Assembly: GCF_000381545.1 (NCBI RefSeq)
Contig: NZ_KB906675.1
Coordinates: 358,777 to 422,776 of the forward strand
DNA length: 64,000 nucleotides
Source of the DNA: Rhodonellum psychrophilum GCM71 = DSM 17998
GTDB lineage: Bacteria; Bacteroidota; Bacteroidia; Cytophagales; Cyclobacteriaceae
Direction of reading: 5' to 3'
Part shown: piece after piece, positions 8,607 to 17,373 of the stretch
Layout of the letters: each line of letters starts with the position of its first letter
How positions within the stretch are numbered: position 1 is the stretch's first letter
The notes under the pieces: model-generated
Told to the model about the DNA's origin: nothing
The model's database searches: none
What the model saw: the letters and a program-made list of their open reading frames with translations, nothing else
Made by a program: the position numbers and the translations under genes

Positions 8607-9866
8607 ATGACCAAAATCAAATTCACTTTTATCGGGCCAATCCGTCAAGCGGTTACTTTGGCAAATCTTCCATTGAAGGGTGCATTGAGAGACGAGCAAC
8701 TTCAGGTGATTCAAGGAGCTGGAATTCTGATCAAAAATCAGGAAATCTTTAAAATTGGGCCCTATGAAGATTTATATCCCGAAGCATTGACCGTGGATGC
8801 TGAAATGGTCTATTTGACAGAGGATTTTGTTGCCTTGCCAGGCTTTGTGGACTGCCATACGCATCTCTGCTTTGCGGGAAGCCGTGCAAATGACTTTGCC
8901 ATGCGCAATGCTGGAAAATCTTATTTGGAAATTGCCAAATCGGGAGGAGGAATTTGGGATACGGTCACACAAACCAGAAATGCCAGTTTGGAAGCATTGG
9001 TCGAAGGAACCGTCAAAAGAGCAAACAGACACCTTTTCGAAGGCGTCACCACCATCGAGGTAAAAAGCGGTTATGGGCTTTCATTATCCGAGGAAATCAA
9101 AATGCTCCATGCCATCAAACAGGCAAATTCGGAAACTGCAGCAGATTTGATTCCAACCTGCCTTGCTGCCCATATCTGTCCAAAGGATTTTGAGGGTTCA
9201 GCAAAAGAATACCTGGAAACAATCAGCAATGAATTGTTCCCAATCCTGAAATCCGAAAACCTCAGCAACCGGATCGATGCCTTCATAGAGGACTCGGCTT
9301 TCAGCCCTGATGACATTGCAGATTACTTCCAAAAAGCCAAAGACCTTGGATTGGATATCACCGTTCACGCAGACCAATTCCATGTTGGCGGTTCGGAAGT
9401 TGCGGTAGCTTTTGGCGCCATTTCGGCCGATCATTTGGAAGCCAGCACAGAAAGAGAAATAGCATTATTAGCCAATTCAAATACCATTGCAGTGGCCTTG
9501 CCTGGAGCCTCGATGGGTTTGGGAGTGGCATTTACGCCAGCCAGAAAACTGCTGGATGCAGGTGGTGCTTTGGCCATCGCTTCGGATTGGAACCCAGGTT
9601 CGGCACCGATGGGTGATTTGCTGATGCAAGCGGCGGTCCTTGGAACGTACGAGAAACTTAGCAATGCAGAGCTCTTGGCAGGAATCACTTGTCGGGCGGC
9701 AGCAGCGCTTGGCTTGTCCGACAGGGGCAGCATTGCCGTGGGAAAATTGGCAGACATCATTTTCTTCCTAACCTCAGATTACAAAGACATCACTTATCAT
9801 CAGGGAAAACTTAAACCGGAGATGGTATGGAAAAAAGGCTCATGTGTATGGAAAGCAAAGGGCTAA
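8607..9866 (+). CDS. hutI: Imidazolonepropionase HutI
   Basis: HutI hydrolyses 4-imidazolone-5-propanoate to N-formimidoyl-L-glutamate, the third step of histidine degradation. It is an amidohydrolase-superfamily TIM barrel of 419 residues. The metal-binding HxH is visible in GFVDCHTHLCFAG (H84, H86), followed by the HutI-typical SGGGIWDTV, VEVKSGYGL-like TIEVKSGYGLS, and later HADQFHVGG and ASDWNPGSAP. The ATG at 8607 directly follows the dyad array; hutU begins 67 bp downstream on the same strand, so the three genes probably form one unit. No anomalies seen. Confidence 0.96.
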   Translation: MTKIKFTFIGPIRQAVTLANLPLKGALRDEQLQVIQGAGILIKNQEIFKIGPYEDLYPEALTVDAEMVYLTEDFVALPGFVDCHTHLCFAGSRANDFAMRNAGKSYLEIAKSGGGIWDTVTQTRNASLEALVEGTVKRANRHLFEGVTTIEVKSGYGLSLSEEIKMLHAIKQANSETAADLIPTCLAAHICPKDFEGSAKEYLETISNELFPILKSENLSNRIDAFIEDSAFSPDDIADYFQKAKDLGLDITVHADQFHVGGSEVAVAFGAISADHLEASTEREIALLANSNTIAVALPGASMGLGVAFTPARKLLDAGGALAIASDWNPGSAPMGDLLMQAAVLGTYEKLSNAELLAGITCRAAAALGLSDRGSIAVGKLADIIFFLTSDYKDITYHQGKLKPEMVWKKGSCVWKAKG

Positions 9867-9933
9867 ATCCATTGTTTTCGAAGAAAAATCCCTCAACCCC
9901 ATTTGAATTTAGCAGACTCTCAATCGAAAAAAA

Positions 9934-11928
9934 ATGACTTTCCAAGAACAAATTTGCCAAGGTATTCCGAGGACGCTTCCACCAAAAAAAGCCTATGACT
10001 CAGAGATCAGTCATGCACCCAAAAGAAAAGATATCCTTTCTCCGGCAGAGAAAAAACTTGCCCTAAAAAATGCCCTCCGCTATTTTCCGCCGAACTGGCA
10101 TGCTGAGCTAGCATTGGAATTTTTTGAAGAGTTGATAAATTACGGGCGGATTTATATGTACCGCTTCATGCCGGACTATGAGATCCATGCCAGGCCCATA
10201 TCAGATTATCCTGCAGGATGCCAACAGGCAGCGGCCATCATGCTGATGATCCAGAACAACTTGGACCCTGCAGTGGCACAGCATCCACACGAACTGATTA
10301 CCTATGGGGGAAATGGGGCAGTTTTCCAGAACTGGGCGCAGTACCTGCTCACCATGCGGTATCTTTCTGAGATGACCGAAGACCAGACTTTGCACCTGTA
10401 TTCTGGCCATCCCATGGGACTTTTCCCTTCTTCCAAAGAGGCCCCGAGAGTGGTCGTCACCAATGGCATGATGGTTCCGAATTATTCAAAACCGGATGAT
10501 TTGGAAAAATTCAATGCACTCGGCGTCACCCAATACGGACAGATGACTGCCGGATCTTTTATGTATATCGGACCACAAGGGATCGTTCATGGAACCACCA
10601 TTACCGTGATGAATGCTTTTCGCAAAAAACTCGGGTCTGAAATCAATCCGAAAGGAAAGGTCTTTTTGACATCTGGATTGGGTGGAATGAGTGGCGCCCA
10701 ACCGAAAGCAGGGAATATTGCAGGATGTATCACTGTGTGTGCGGAAATCAATCCCAAGGCAGCACAGAAAAGGCACAAACAGGGTTGGGTAGATGAATTG
10801 ATCGACAACCTGGATTTCTTGGTTAAAAGGGTCAAAGAAGCGCAAGACAAAAAAGAAGTGGTATCGATCGCCTTCCTCGGAAATATAGTGGACGTTTGGG
10901 AGAAATTTGACAAGGAGAACGTGATCGTCGAACTTGGATCGGATCAAACTTCGCTGCACAATCCCTGGGCTGGCGGATATTATCCCGTGGGTTTGAGCTT
11001 TGAAGCAGCCAATGAAATGATGGCCAAAGATCCCGAAACCTTCAAGACCAAAGTCAGGGAATCCCTTTGCCGTCAGACAGCCGCCATCAACCGACATGCG
11101 GCCAAAGGCACCTACTTTTTTGATTACGGAAATGCATTTTTGCTGGAAGCCTCCCGTGCCGGTGCGGATGTAATGGCCAAAAACGGAATTGATTTCAAAT
11201 ATCCCTCCTACGTACAGGACATATTGGGACCCATGTGTTTCGATTTTGGATTTGGTCCCTTTCGATGGGTTTGTACCTCTGGGAAACCTGCGGATTTGGA
11301 GAAATCAGACCAAATCGCATTGAAAGTCTTGAAAGAAATCCTAAAAACGGTCCCATCCGAAATCCAACAACAACTTCAGGACAACATCAAATGGATCCAA
11401 GAAGCCGGACAAAACAATTTGGTGGTCGGTTCCCAGGCAAGGATTCTCTACGCCGATTCCGAAGGCCGCATCAAGATCGCCCAAGCTTTCAATGATGCCA
11501 TCAAAAGCGGAGAAATCTCTTCGTCCATCGTTTTGGGACGTGATCACCACGACGTGAGCGGGACGGATTCCCCCTACAGGGAGACCAGCAACATTTATGA
11601 TGGCAGTCGATTCACCGCAGATATGGCCATCCACAATGTGATCGGTGACAGTTTCCGCGGCGCAACTTGGGTCTCCATTCACAACGGCGGTGGTGTGGGC
11701 TGGGGTGAAGTCATCAATGGCGGTTTTGGCTTACATCTGGACGGCACAATGGAAGCAGAAAGAAAATTGAAGTCCATGCTCTTTTATGATGTCAACAATG
11801 GAATAGCCAGAAGGGCTTGGGCGAGAAATGACGAAGCCTTGTTTGCGATTAAGAGGGAGATGGAACGGACACCGGGGTTGAGGGTGACGATTCCGGAGAT
11901 GGTGGATGAAACATTTTTGAATTTATAG
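9934..11928 (+). CDS. hutU: Urocanate hydratase HutU
   Basis: HutU converts urocanate to imidazolonepropionate with a tightly bound NAD+. At 664 residues it belongs to the longer form found in many Bacteroidota (the classic Proteobacterial enzyme is about 555). Recognisable segments are YGGNGAVFQNW, GQMTAGSFMYIGPQGIVHGT, TSGLGGMSGAQPKA (dinucleotide-binding glycine cluster) and RDHHDVSGTDSPYRET. The last codons (VTIPEMVDETF and LNL) recur in degraded form at three places downstream, so the 3' end appears to be a repeated recombination or insertion point. Third gene of the hut operon; no obvious terminator directly follows it. Confidence 0.96.
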   Translation: MTFQEQICQGIPRTLPPKKAYDSEISHAPKRKDILSPAEKKLALKNALRYFPPNWHAELALEFFEELINYGRIYMYRFMPDYEIHARPISDYPAGCQQAAAIMLMIQNNLDPAVAQHPHELITYGGNGAVFQNWAQYLLTMRYLSEMTEDQTLHLYSGHPMGLFPSSKEAPRVVVTNGMMVPNYSKPDDLEKFNALGVTQYGQMTAGSFMYIGPQGIVHGTTITVMNAFRKKLGSEINPKGKVFLTSGLGGMSGAQPKAGNIAGCITVCAEINPKAAQKRHKQGWVDELIDNLDFLVKRVKEAQDKKEVVSIAFLGNIVDVWEKFDKENVIVELGSDQTSLHNPWAGGYYPVGLSFEAANEMMAKDPETFKTKVRESLCRQTAAINRHAAKGTYFFDYGNAFLLEASRAGADVMAKNGIDFKYPSYVQDILGPMCFDFGFGPFRWVCTSGKPADLEKSDQIALKVLKEILKTVPSEIQQQLQDNIKWIQEAGQNNLVVGSQARILYADSEGRIKIAQAFNDAIKSGEISSSIVLGRDHHDVSGTDSPYRETSNIYDGSRFTADMAIHNVIGDSFRGATWVSIHNGGGVGWGEVINGGFGLHLDGTMEAERKLKSMLFYDVNNGIARRAWARNDEALFAIKREMERTPGLRVTIPEMVDETFLNL

Positions 11929-12234
11929 CAACTTCCCGTGTGTTGCATTTTTTTAACTAAAGAATCGAGGATAGATAAAGCGCTCAATTAATTGGAAGTA
12001 TCTCTTCAAAAAAGGGATGTAAGAAATTTTAATTTCAGAAGTCTTTAAAGTTCAAAACAAAAAAAAATGCACTTTTTAATCAAAAAAAAGTATTTTATTT
12101 AAATTATCTTATTAATTTCAATTGTTTTAAATTCTTCAGTTTCAAATTATCAATGATTAAATGCCTATGGAAAACTGAAACAACCCATAAAATTTTTATT
12201 TCTAACCATTTATCAAAACAATCGAAATATTATT
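11929..12234. other. AT-rich spacer between hutU and the S8 protease
   Basis: About 300 bases, much richer in A and T than hutU, without an ORF, repeat or clear terminator. It probably holds the protease promoter, but no convincing TAnnTTTG box could be picked. This is the left boundary of the accessory island. Confidence 0.4.
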
Positions 12235-13806
12235 ATGAATTATTTTAAAAAACCCAAATTATCGCATTTAGTTGTGATGGCAAGTTTACTGTTTGCAGGA
12301 TGTAACAGTGACCTAATGCAAGTAGATCCAATCCAGGAATCCATCTTGGAAGAAGGACTAAATATCAGTCAATTCGATCTCAGTGAGATCACCGAAATGA
12401 CTGATTTTTCAAATATGCGTCAAGGAGATTTCACTGGGAGATTCTTGATTCTGTCAAAAGGTCAAAGTTTACCAAACAACTTAGAGAGTAGTATTCAAAA
12501 TGCAGGTGGTGAAATTGTAAAAACCTATCCTGAAATCGGTGTAGCGGTGGCTGTCGCCAGATCAGCTGATTTCCATACGAAAGCCAGCAGTATCAGTGGA
12601 ATCGAATCCATCACTCCGGATTTAATCTTACAATATACAGAGGAACCAAATTTAGTAGGACCAGAGACCACCTTAGATGCCGCCAGAGCGCGACAATCAG
12701 TCGAAACCAGTGCAATTGGAACCCCTTTCAACTATAAGACTGCTCTCTTTGACGGGTGGCAGTGGGCTCCTGCTTCTATCAATGCTCCAAAAGCATGGGA
12801 TGCAGGGGTGACAGGTAAAGGTGTGCGAGTTGCTGTAATCGATGGCGGATTTCACTCAACCCATATTGACTTGGCTCCCAACTTAGACATTGCTAATTCT
12901 ATTTCTACAGTTCCAGGATTTAACTTCAATCAAGACATAGGGACATTCTGGCATGGAACACACGTAGCAGGAATCGTTGCCGCTTCAGGTTTTGGTGTTG
13001 TAGGTATCGCTCCAAAGGCTACCATTATCGGCGTAAAGTCGCTTCATAATGGTTCTGGTGCATTTGAATGGATATTGGATGGTATATTATACGCAGCCAC
13101 ACCACTTTCCCAAGGTGGAGGCGGAGCTCAAATCATCAATATGAGTTTAGGTGCAACTATCGATTATAGAAATAATTGGCAAGATCCAGCCTTTAGAGTT
13201 TTCTTTAGAGAATTGCAAAAAACCTATGACAGAGCTACGCGATATGCAACTCAAAATGGTGTGACAGTGATCGCCTCAGCGGGTAATGGTGCCACCAATT
13301 ATGATGATGCCAAAGAATTGTTCAAACTTCCTGCACAAAATCAGCATGTATTGTCTATTAGTTCAACTGGCCCTACGGGTTGGGTATTTGGAAACACGAA
13401 CTTTTCCCAACCTGCATATTATACAGATTTTGGAAAATCATTGGTAGATTTTGCTGCACCAGGTGGTACTGTTGGCCTTGCAATTGTTGAAGGCAATTAC
13501 TCTCCTTGTACATTGATTGGTACATACCGCACGGCAACAAATACGTGTGCAGTATTTGACCAGGTATTTAGTACAGTTAGAGGAACAACGAATGGTAATT
13601 ATAACTGGGCACAAGGAACGTCAATGGCTTCCCCTGCACTCGCCGGTGTAGTCGCCTTGATGATGGAAGTGAATGGTGGCAACATGACTCCTGCCCAAGT
13701 AAGAGCAAAATTAAGCCAGACTGCTACAGATCTTGGCAAGCCAGGAAACGACGAATATTATGGTCGTGGGTTTGTCGATGCTGCGAAAGCTGCTGGTGTT
13801 AATTAA
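12235..13806 (+). CDS. S8 (subtilisin-like) serine protease lipoprotein
   Basis: This is a 523-residue secreted protease. Residues 1-23 form a lipoprotein signal with lipobox LLFAGC. An N-terminal region of about 100 residues (RFLILSKGQSL to SITPDLIL) looks like an I9-type inhibitory prodomain. The catalytic triad is visible: D203 in VAVIDGGF, H240 in WHGTHVAG and S463 in GTSMASPA; the oxyanion Asn sits in IASAGNG. There is no T9SS C-terminal sorting domain; the chain ends soon after the catalytic domain. It would be lipid-anchored in the periplasm or on the cell surface. It is the only intact gene of the segment between the hutU tail and its first echo at 14.03 kb and has its own terminator. 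Confidence 0.93.
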   Translation: MNYFKKPKLSHLVVMASLLFAGCNSDLMQVDPIQESILEEGLNISQFDLSEITEMTDFSNMRQGDFTGRFLILSKGQSLPNNLESSIQNAGGEIVKTYPEIGVAVAVARSADFHTKASSISGIESITPDLILQYTEEPNLVGPETTLDAARARQSVETSAIGTPFNYKTALFDGWQWAPASINAPKAWDAGVTGKGVRVAVIDGGFHSTHIDLAPNLDIANSISTVPGFNFNQDIGTFWHGTHVAGIVAASGFGVVGIAPKATIIGVKSLHNGSGAFEWILDGILYAATPLSQGGGGAQIINMSLGATIDYRNNWQDPAFRVFFRELQKTYDRATRYATQNGVTVIASAGNGATNYDDAKELFKLPAQNQHVLSISSTGPTGWVFGNTNFSQPAYYTDFGKSLVDFAAPGGTVGLAIVEGNYSPCTLIGTYRTATNTCAVFDQVFSTVRGTTNGNYNWAQGTSMASPALAGVVALMMEVNGGNMTPAQVRAKLSQTATDLGKPGNDEYYGRGFVDAAKAAGVN

Positions 13807-13904
13807 TTATAAATCCAAGCCTATAATTTGATGATTGATGGTGAAACCTTAATTTAAAACACACGCTCTAAGCCAGACAAACATCAACTTTGGTAAGAGA
13901 ATTA

Positions 13905-13946
13905 AAAAGCCTTCGGTTCTCAATAAACCGAAGGCTTTATTTTTTA
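13905..13946 (+). terminator. Rho-independent terminator after the S8 protease
   Basis: Stem AAAGCCTTCGGTT / AACCGAAGGCTTT with a 7-nt loop, followed by a T-rich run. It lies about 100 bp after the protease stop. Confidence 0.88.
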
Positions 13947-13994
13947 ATTCCACCCAAAATTTTTTAAACAGAGCCCTACTTAAAAAAGTTAATT

Positions 13995-14080
13995 TTTTTC
14001 ATCAAAGAAGTATGTGAGCCCCTCATTAAACCTAGGTAGAAAGTGACAATTCCGGAGGAATATAAAAGAATTTGAATTTT
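13995..14080 (+). repeat. Degenerate echo of the hutU 3' end, copy 1
   Basis: GTGACAATTCCGGAG at 14033 matches the hutU tail GTGACGATTCCGGAG (11883). Flanking bases also align: CCTAGGTAGAAA upstream against CCGGGGTTGAGG, and TTTGAATTT downstream against TTTTTGAATTT. In frame it reads KVTIPE after a stop codon, so it is a non-coding remnant. Confidence 0.6.
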
Positions 14081-14156
14081 AATAACGGTCATAAAACTTT
14101 GGTTTCGAATCTACAAACGGCAGGTCTAAAAAACATATAGGTTATCCAATATTTCG

Positions 14157-14412
14157 CTATCTCCAAAGGTTTGAATCTTGATCCGAACCTAAGACAGCCA
14201 ACATGAATATTTTATCAGCTTCCAAAGTAAAGTGTACAGCAAACAAAAAACGATGGATCAAACCGAATCGGACTTTCCTATACCGGAATAAAAACCTTTC
14301 CCAGTTCCTCAAGGAATTCAAACTCTAAACCTTCTTTCTTTTCCTAATAGCATTTCGCAATTTTAAATATATCTGATTCAGCCTCGGTCTTGATGATCAA
14401 TCAATAGCTCAT
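14157..14412 (-). pseudogene. Decayed ParE/RelE-family toxin
   Basis: From ATG 14412 the frame reads MSY-stop-LIIKTEAESDIFKIAKCY-stop-EKKEGLEFEFLEEL, then after another stop and a shift VRFGLIHRFLFAVHFTLE and ILAVLG-like MLAVLGSDQDSNLW. This is the ParE/RelE layout (N-terminal helix pair, central RFPYxV-like strand, terminal ILAVxH-like strand), with at least three stops and one frameshift. It overlaps the antitoxin remnant by ATGA. Certainly non-functional. Confidence 0.72.
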
Positions 14413-14630
14413 CGCTTTTCCTTGACCCTAATTTTCACCTCCTGCCATGATGAACAGGTAAAAGAATTTGCCTCATGGGAAGCTAGTCTTTGGTCAAGTA
14501 TTTTTTTTGGGATTCACTGAGTTGATAATCCTTCATATCACCTACCATCATGGCAAAATCAAATTTAACAAGCGGTCATCTGCGTTGTCTATCAAGTCGT
14601 GCAGTTTTTCCCTTATTTCAATTATCCCAT
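14409..14630 (-). pseudogene. Decayed antitoxin partner of the ParE remnant
   Basis: The last 25 or so codons read SHEANSFTCSSWQEVKIRVKEKR, matching the SWEEVKxRIxxKR ending of addiction-module antitoxins. Upstream, in shifted frames, IIEIREKLHDLIDNADDRLLNL matches the usual N-terminus of this Bacteroidota antitoxin type. The two halves need a frameshift to join, so the gene is broken. The IS1595-type element lies about 30 bp upstream. Confidence 0.62.
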
Positions 14631-14657
14631 TTTTCCTTGAGTCTAAAATAATAAAAT

Positions 14658-15697
14658 ATGATTATCCGCAATCATACCAGTAAGGATAAATTGAAGCAAT
14701 GATGAGCCTGTCAAAAAATCTTTGACCAAAATATCTTCTGTTGAGCTTATAGCAAAACTCATCGAGATAGTTCTGCATCATCCTCTCAGATATCATATGG
14801 TATGTTTGCAGATGTTTCTTTAAGTTACTGATGGCAATGTGAACCCATTTAAGGTTGAAGTTGCCCTGATCTGTTCCAGAGGTTTCTCTGACATGAACAT
14901 CAATACAATCACTCAGATCTGAAAAGGTGGTACTCTTATCTGTTTGAAGGACAGTGCTTTTATCAATGAATTCTTTGATTAAGGCCTGTGCTGTTTTAGC
15001 CTCCAAGTTCTTTATCTTCTTTATCTTGAAATATCTACAGCTCTTTTCAAGCTTTCCCGAGTCAGGATCCTCCAATACTGTTGATTCAGCCATGACAGCT
15101 ACTTTAGACTGTTTTTGGCTTCCCCTGCCTCGTTTGAGCTTGTTTTTGGTTTTATTGTTGACTGCCTTTCCAACAAAGGCTTCGTCATATTCAACCATAT
15201 CTTCAAGCCTGTAGATATCATCCCGTTTACCCATTACAACCCTGATTTTATGGTACATCCTGAAAACAGGCTCATATCGCTTTAAGCCCAGTTGCCTTTG
15301 AAGCTCTGCAGCACTGAAACTTTTCTTTGTGGCAGATATGAAGGTAATGGCAAGCATCCAGACACGAATTGGAAGGTTACTGTGTTCCATCACGGTTCCG
15401 CTCTTAATACTGGTTCGGAAACCACAGGAGGAGCACTGGAAAGAATTCTTGTTTTCAAGCCAGTAGTGCTTGGAACATGAACATCTTTTACAAATTACTC
15501 CCTGCTCAAGCCTTTGATACTTAATGAATTCAATACAAGCTGATTCATCCGGGAAGCGATTGATGAAATTGATAATATTCATAGTCAAAACCGTTTATTT
15601 TGACCCAATTTATATAGATTGAATGATCACAAATAGCAATTGTCACTAGCTGTCACTTTATATTTATTTGGCTACTGGTGTCATTGCGGATATGCAT
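14658..15697 (-). mobile_element. IS1595-type insertion sequence with terminal inverted repeats
   Basis: An intact ISXO2-like transposase gene is bounded by imperfect inverted repeats: TATCCGCAATCATACCAGTA at 14663-14682 and TACTGGTGTCATTGCGGATA at 15673-15692 (18 of 20 positions pair). The left repeat overlaps the transposase stop codon. AT-rich flanks carry ATAATAAA on both sides, which may be the target duplication, but the exact boundary cannot be fixed because of the low complexity. The total length of about 1.04 kb fits this family. The element lies next to the decayed toxin-antitoxin pair inside the hutU-hutG island. Confidence 0.82.
14662..15588 (-). CDS. IS1595-family (ISXO2-like) transposase
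   Basis: This 308-residue transposase has an N-terminal zinc ribbon (CKRCSCSKHYW, then CSSCGFRTS) and a DDE-type catalytic domain of the ISXO2 type. The first acidic motif is VEYDEAFVG, the second lies near VLQTDKSTTFS, and the region after HVRETSGTDQGNFNLKWVHIAISNLK carries the H-N/E motif of the family. It is full length with no internal stop, so the element may still be active. The start ATG 15588 could be replaced by 15582 (MNIINFIN). The stop codon lies inside the left terminal repeat. Confidence 0.92.
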   Translation of the reverse strand: MTMNIINFINRFPDESACIEFIKYQRLEQGVICKRCSCSKHYWLENKNSFQCSSCGFRTSIKSGTVMEHSNLPIRVWMLAITFISATKKSFSAAELQRQLGLKRYEPVFRMYHKIRVVMGKRDDIYRLEDMVEYDEAFVGKAVNNKTKNKLKRGRGSQKQSKVAVMAESTVLEDPDSGKLEKSCRYFKIKKIKNLEAKTAQALIKEFIDKSTVLQTDKSTTFSDLSDCIDVHVRETSGTDQGNFNLKWVHIAISNLKKHLQTYHMISERMMQNYLDEFCYKLNRRYFGQRFFDRLIIASIYPYWYDCG

Positions 15698-15739
15698 ATA
15701 ATAAAAATAAATATTTTTACATTGATAAGCTACTTTGAA

Positions 15740-15860
15740 TCATATTTCCAGATGAGCTTGCAGGAGATATGTTACAACCTTATTTACTACCAAAGGAGAA
15801 ATGGAAAAAAGGAAGAGTTATAAAATGCCGATTCCGGAAATAGTAGATAAAACCCATTGA
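15740..15860 (+). repeat. Degenerate echo of the hutU 3' end, copy 2
   Basis: Read in frame the DNA gives TLFTTKGEMEKRKSYK, then MPIPEIVDKTH and stop, aligning without gaps with the hutU C-terminus (ALFAIKREMERTPGLR, then VTIPEMVDETF). Upstream CRRY aligns loosely with the ARRAW of hutU. There is no gene start, and a stop lies just upstream, so it is a displaced remnant of a hutU-like gene end about 100 bp long. It lies just right of the IS1595 element. Confidence 0.68.
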
Positions 15861-15894
15861 AATTCTACTAAAAATAAATAAATTTAAAAAAAAT

Positions 15895-16083
15895 AACGCC
15901 ACGCTAACGAAATCACTTGTAAGAAAACAGCTAGAAAGCCTTCCAGAGGAATTCAGTTTAGATGATTTGGTAGAGCAACTAATTTTGATTCAAAAGATTG
16001 AAAAAGGACTTAAAAACTCTAAAGATAACAATATTACCTCCGAAGAAGCTTTAGATCATGAAATTGAAGGATGGTTCGAATAA
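15895..16083 (+). pseudogene. Antitoxin-like gene without a start codon
   Basis: The open frame reads NATLTKSLVRKQLESLPEEF, then SLDDLVEQLILIQKIEKGL, to a TAA at 16081-16083, in all 62 codons. It resembles the short antitoxins that precede ParE/RelE toxins in Bacteroidota. No ATG, GTG or TTG is present at the expected N-terminus (AAC GCC ACG), so the start seems lost. It begins only about 40 bp after hutU echo 2, and its end overlaps the downstream toxin ATG. Confidence 0.5.
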
Positions 16084-16290
16084 ACTAGACAAATCACTCA
16101 ATTAATGATTTGAAAGAAATTGCAATTTATATTAGCAAGGACTCAAAAAAGTATCCAAGATCACAAATTCAAAGGCTTAAAGCCATAACCTACATATTAA
16201 AAACAAACCCATTTTGTGGACAACATTTTGATTTTTTAGAAGACACCTCTATTCGGCAATTAAAAAAGGGATACTATTTCCTTTTAATCA
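16071..16290 (+). pseudogene. ParE/RelE-like toxin with early amber codon and lost 3' end
   Basis: ATG 16071 lies within the end of the antitoxin frame. It reads MVRIN, then TAG (16086-16088, codon 6), then TNHSINDLKEIAIYISKDSK, which is the ParE N-terminal helix region (usual sequence xxWTxxAxxDLxxI, so a Trp TGG to TAG change is likely). The frame goes on through LEDTSIRQLKKGYYFLLIKY, after which it no longer resembles ParE and runs into the end of the oppositely oriented gene at 16274. Probably dead. Confidence 0.62.
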
Positions 16291-16708
16291 AATACCTTGT
16301 GTTCCCATTGGAATATCCTAATAACAGTGTATCACCCAAAAATCCATATCGGATTTGTTGGGTTTCTCCACTTCCCGAAATTTCCAAGATTTGATCATTA
16401 AAGGTCCTCCACGAAAAAGTAGGAATCAAAGAATAGTCCAAAGGCTCTTTGATTCCATTGCGCTTCAAATCATCCCTTAAAAAATTTGGATCTATCAAAA
16501 GTTGACCATTTTTTAAAAAAGTATCCACATATCCTTTCTTATAGAAATCATCTTTAATAATTTCTCCATGCACATCTTTAGCAAAAATATTTGTCCATTT
16601 CCCTACTATTCTACTGTCTAATTCTTTTTTCTGAAAGAAAGAAAAATTTATAAAATACAATAAAAATAAAATTATCAGTTTAGTTTTTTTGGAGTTAAAT
16701 TTCATCAT
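16274..16708 (-). CDS. Small secreted or anchored protein, lipocalin-like start motif
   Basis: The 144-residue frame begins with a basic, hydrophobic leader (KKTKLIILFLLYFINFSFF), which could be an uncleaved anchor or signal peptide. It continues with SRIVGKWTNIF, a motif seen at the start of small lipocalin-like domains, and a beta-rich body ending in LGDTLLLGYSNGNTRYLIKRK. No family is firmly recognised. It lies downstream of, and on the same strand as, the small peptide genes at 16.77-17.57 kb, and its 3' end overlaps the truncated toxin. Confidence 0.55.
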   Translation of the reverse strand: MMKFNSKKTKLIILFLLYFINFSFFQKKELDSRIVGKWTNIFAKDVHGEIIKDDFYKKGYVDTFLKNGQLLIDPNFLRDDLKRNGIKEPLDYSLIPTFSWRTFNDQILEISGSGETQQIRYGFLGDTLLLGYSNGNTRYLIKRK

Positions 16709-16764
16709 ATTAAATTTTAAAGTGAATAAAACCGGGTAAAATATCTTTGACCGGCTTTAAAGTA

Positions 16765-16923
16765 TCACATACAAACCATTAGCCGTGCTGAATAATAACC
16801 TATACCCGCTGCATGATAAGAAAAATATCCATTTGAACTACTCAACTGACCCAAATGATATTGGGATGCAGTCGCATAAAACATCATTTCAGAAAATGAG
16901 TCACCTCCTTTAACAATCTCCAT
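16765..16923 (-). CDS. Double-glycine-leader-like peptide ORF, possibly decayed
   Basis: From ATG 16923 the frame encodes MEIVKGGDSFSEMMFYATAS and about 32 further residues rich in Ser, Gly, Tyr and His. The frame is open upstream to 16956 (YERVLSIERMEIVKGG), which looks like a full GG-type leader. An ATG at 16949 is out of frame by one base: a single deletion in ATGAGAGAG-GTT would restore MREVLSIERMEIVKGG. A TAAATTTG box (16952-16959, minus strand) lies just upstream. GG leaders are cleaved by C39-type transporter peptidases during export of bacteriocins or signal peptides. No such transporter is in the window. Confidence 0.4.
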   Translation of the reverse strand: MEIVKGGDSFSEMMFYATASQYHLGQLSSSNGYFSYHAAGIGYYSARLMVCM

Positions 16924-17112
16924 TCTTTCAATACTTAAAACTCTCTCATAACAAATTTATTTTTTTTGATAATTTATTTAACAATACAAGTATAATTCAG
17001 GACTGGTGACATTTCCTGTCTCCTAATAAATTATTTTCCAAAAACCACAATCAGAAGGATAAATAACTACATTATTTTAATACCCCTCACAAATTTATAA
17101 CTTCACAGGACC

Positions 17113-17298
17113 CTATACATTCTTGTCGATTCTTCTCTTTGATGCCATAATCAATGATGTCATTGTGAGTATCATACTTAATGAAATTAAAATTGCTGTT
17201 GAAAGCAATACCTTTTCACCAAAAAATAAGATCCACGACACAATTAGAACGCTCAAAGAAACAACTGTTGTCCAGAGGTGTGTTTTTTTAAAGTTCAT
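17113..17298 (-). CDS. Small two-helix membrane protein, putative immunity protein
   Basis: From ATG 17298 (MNFKKTHLWTTVVSLSVLI) the protein has 61 residues with two transmembrane helices (about 9-27 and 31-51) and a basic tail (SKRRIDKNV). The frame extends to 17352 but the upstream part is less convincing. It lies between two small peptide ORFs on the same strand, as immunity proteins for membrane-active bacteriocins often do. The function is inference from size, topology and position. Confidence 0.45.
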   Translation of the reverse strand: MNFKKTHLWTTVVSLSVLIVSWILFFGEKVLLSTAILISLSMILTMTSLIMASKRRIDKNV

Positions 17299-17373
17299 TA
17301 TAAATCTTTTAAATAAGATAATATTTTGGAGATTCAATATAATTATGTCCATGTTAAATCCCCAAAAAATAAT

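Noticed and set aside
14468..14683. 71-codon ORF on the plus strand
   Set aside because: It is antisense to the decayed antitoxin and crosses into the IS end.
2571..16088. Recoded stop codons (selenocysteine or pyrrolysine) in the vapC, lipoprotein and parE genes
   Set aside because: Two different stop codons are involved, none at a catalytic Cys or Lys position, and no insertion element is visible; simple decay is more likely.
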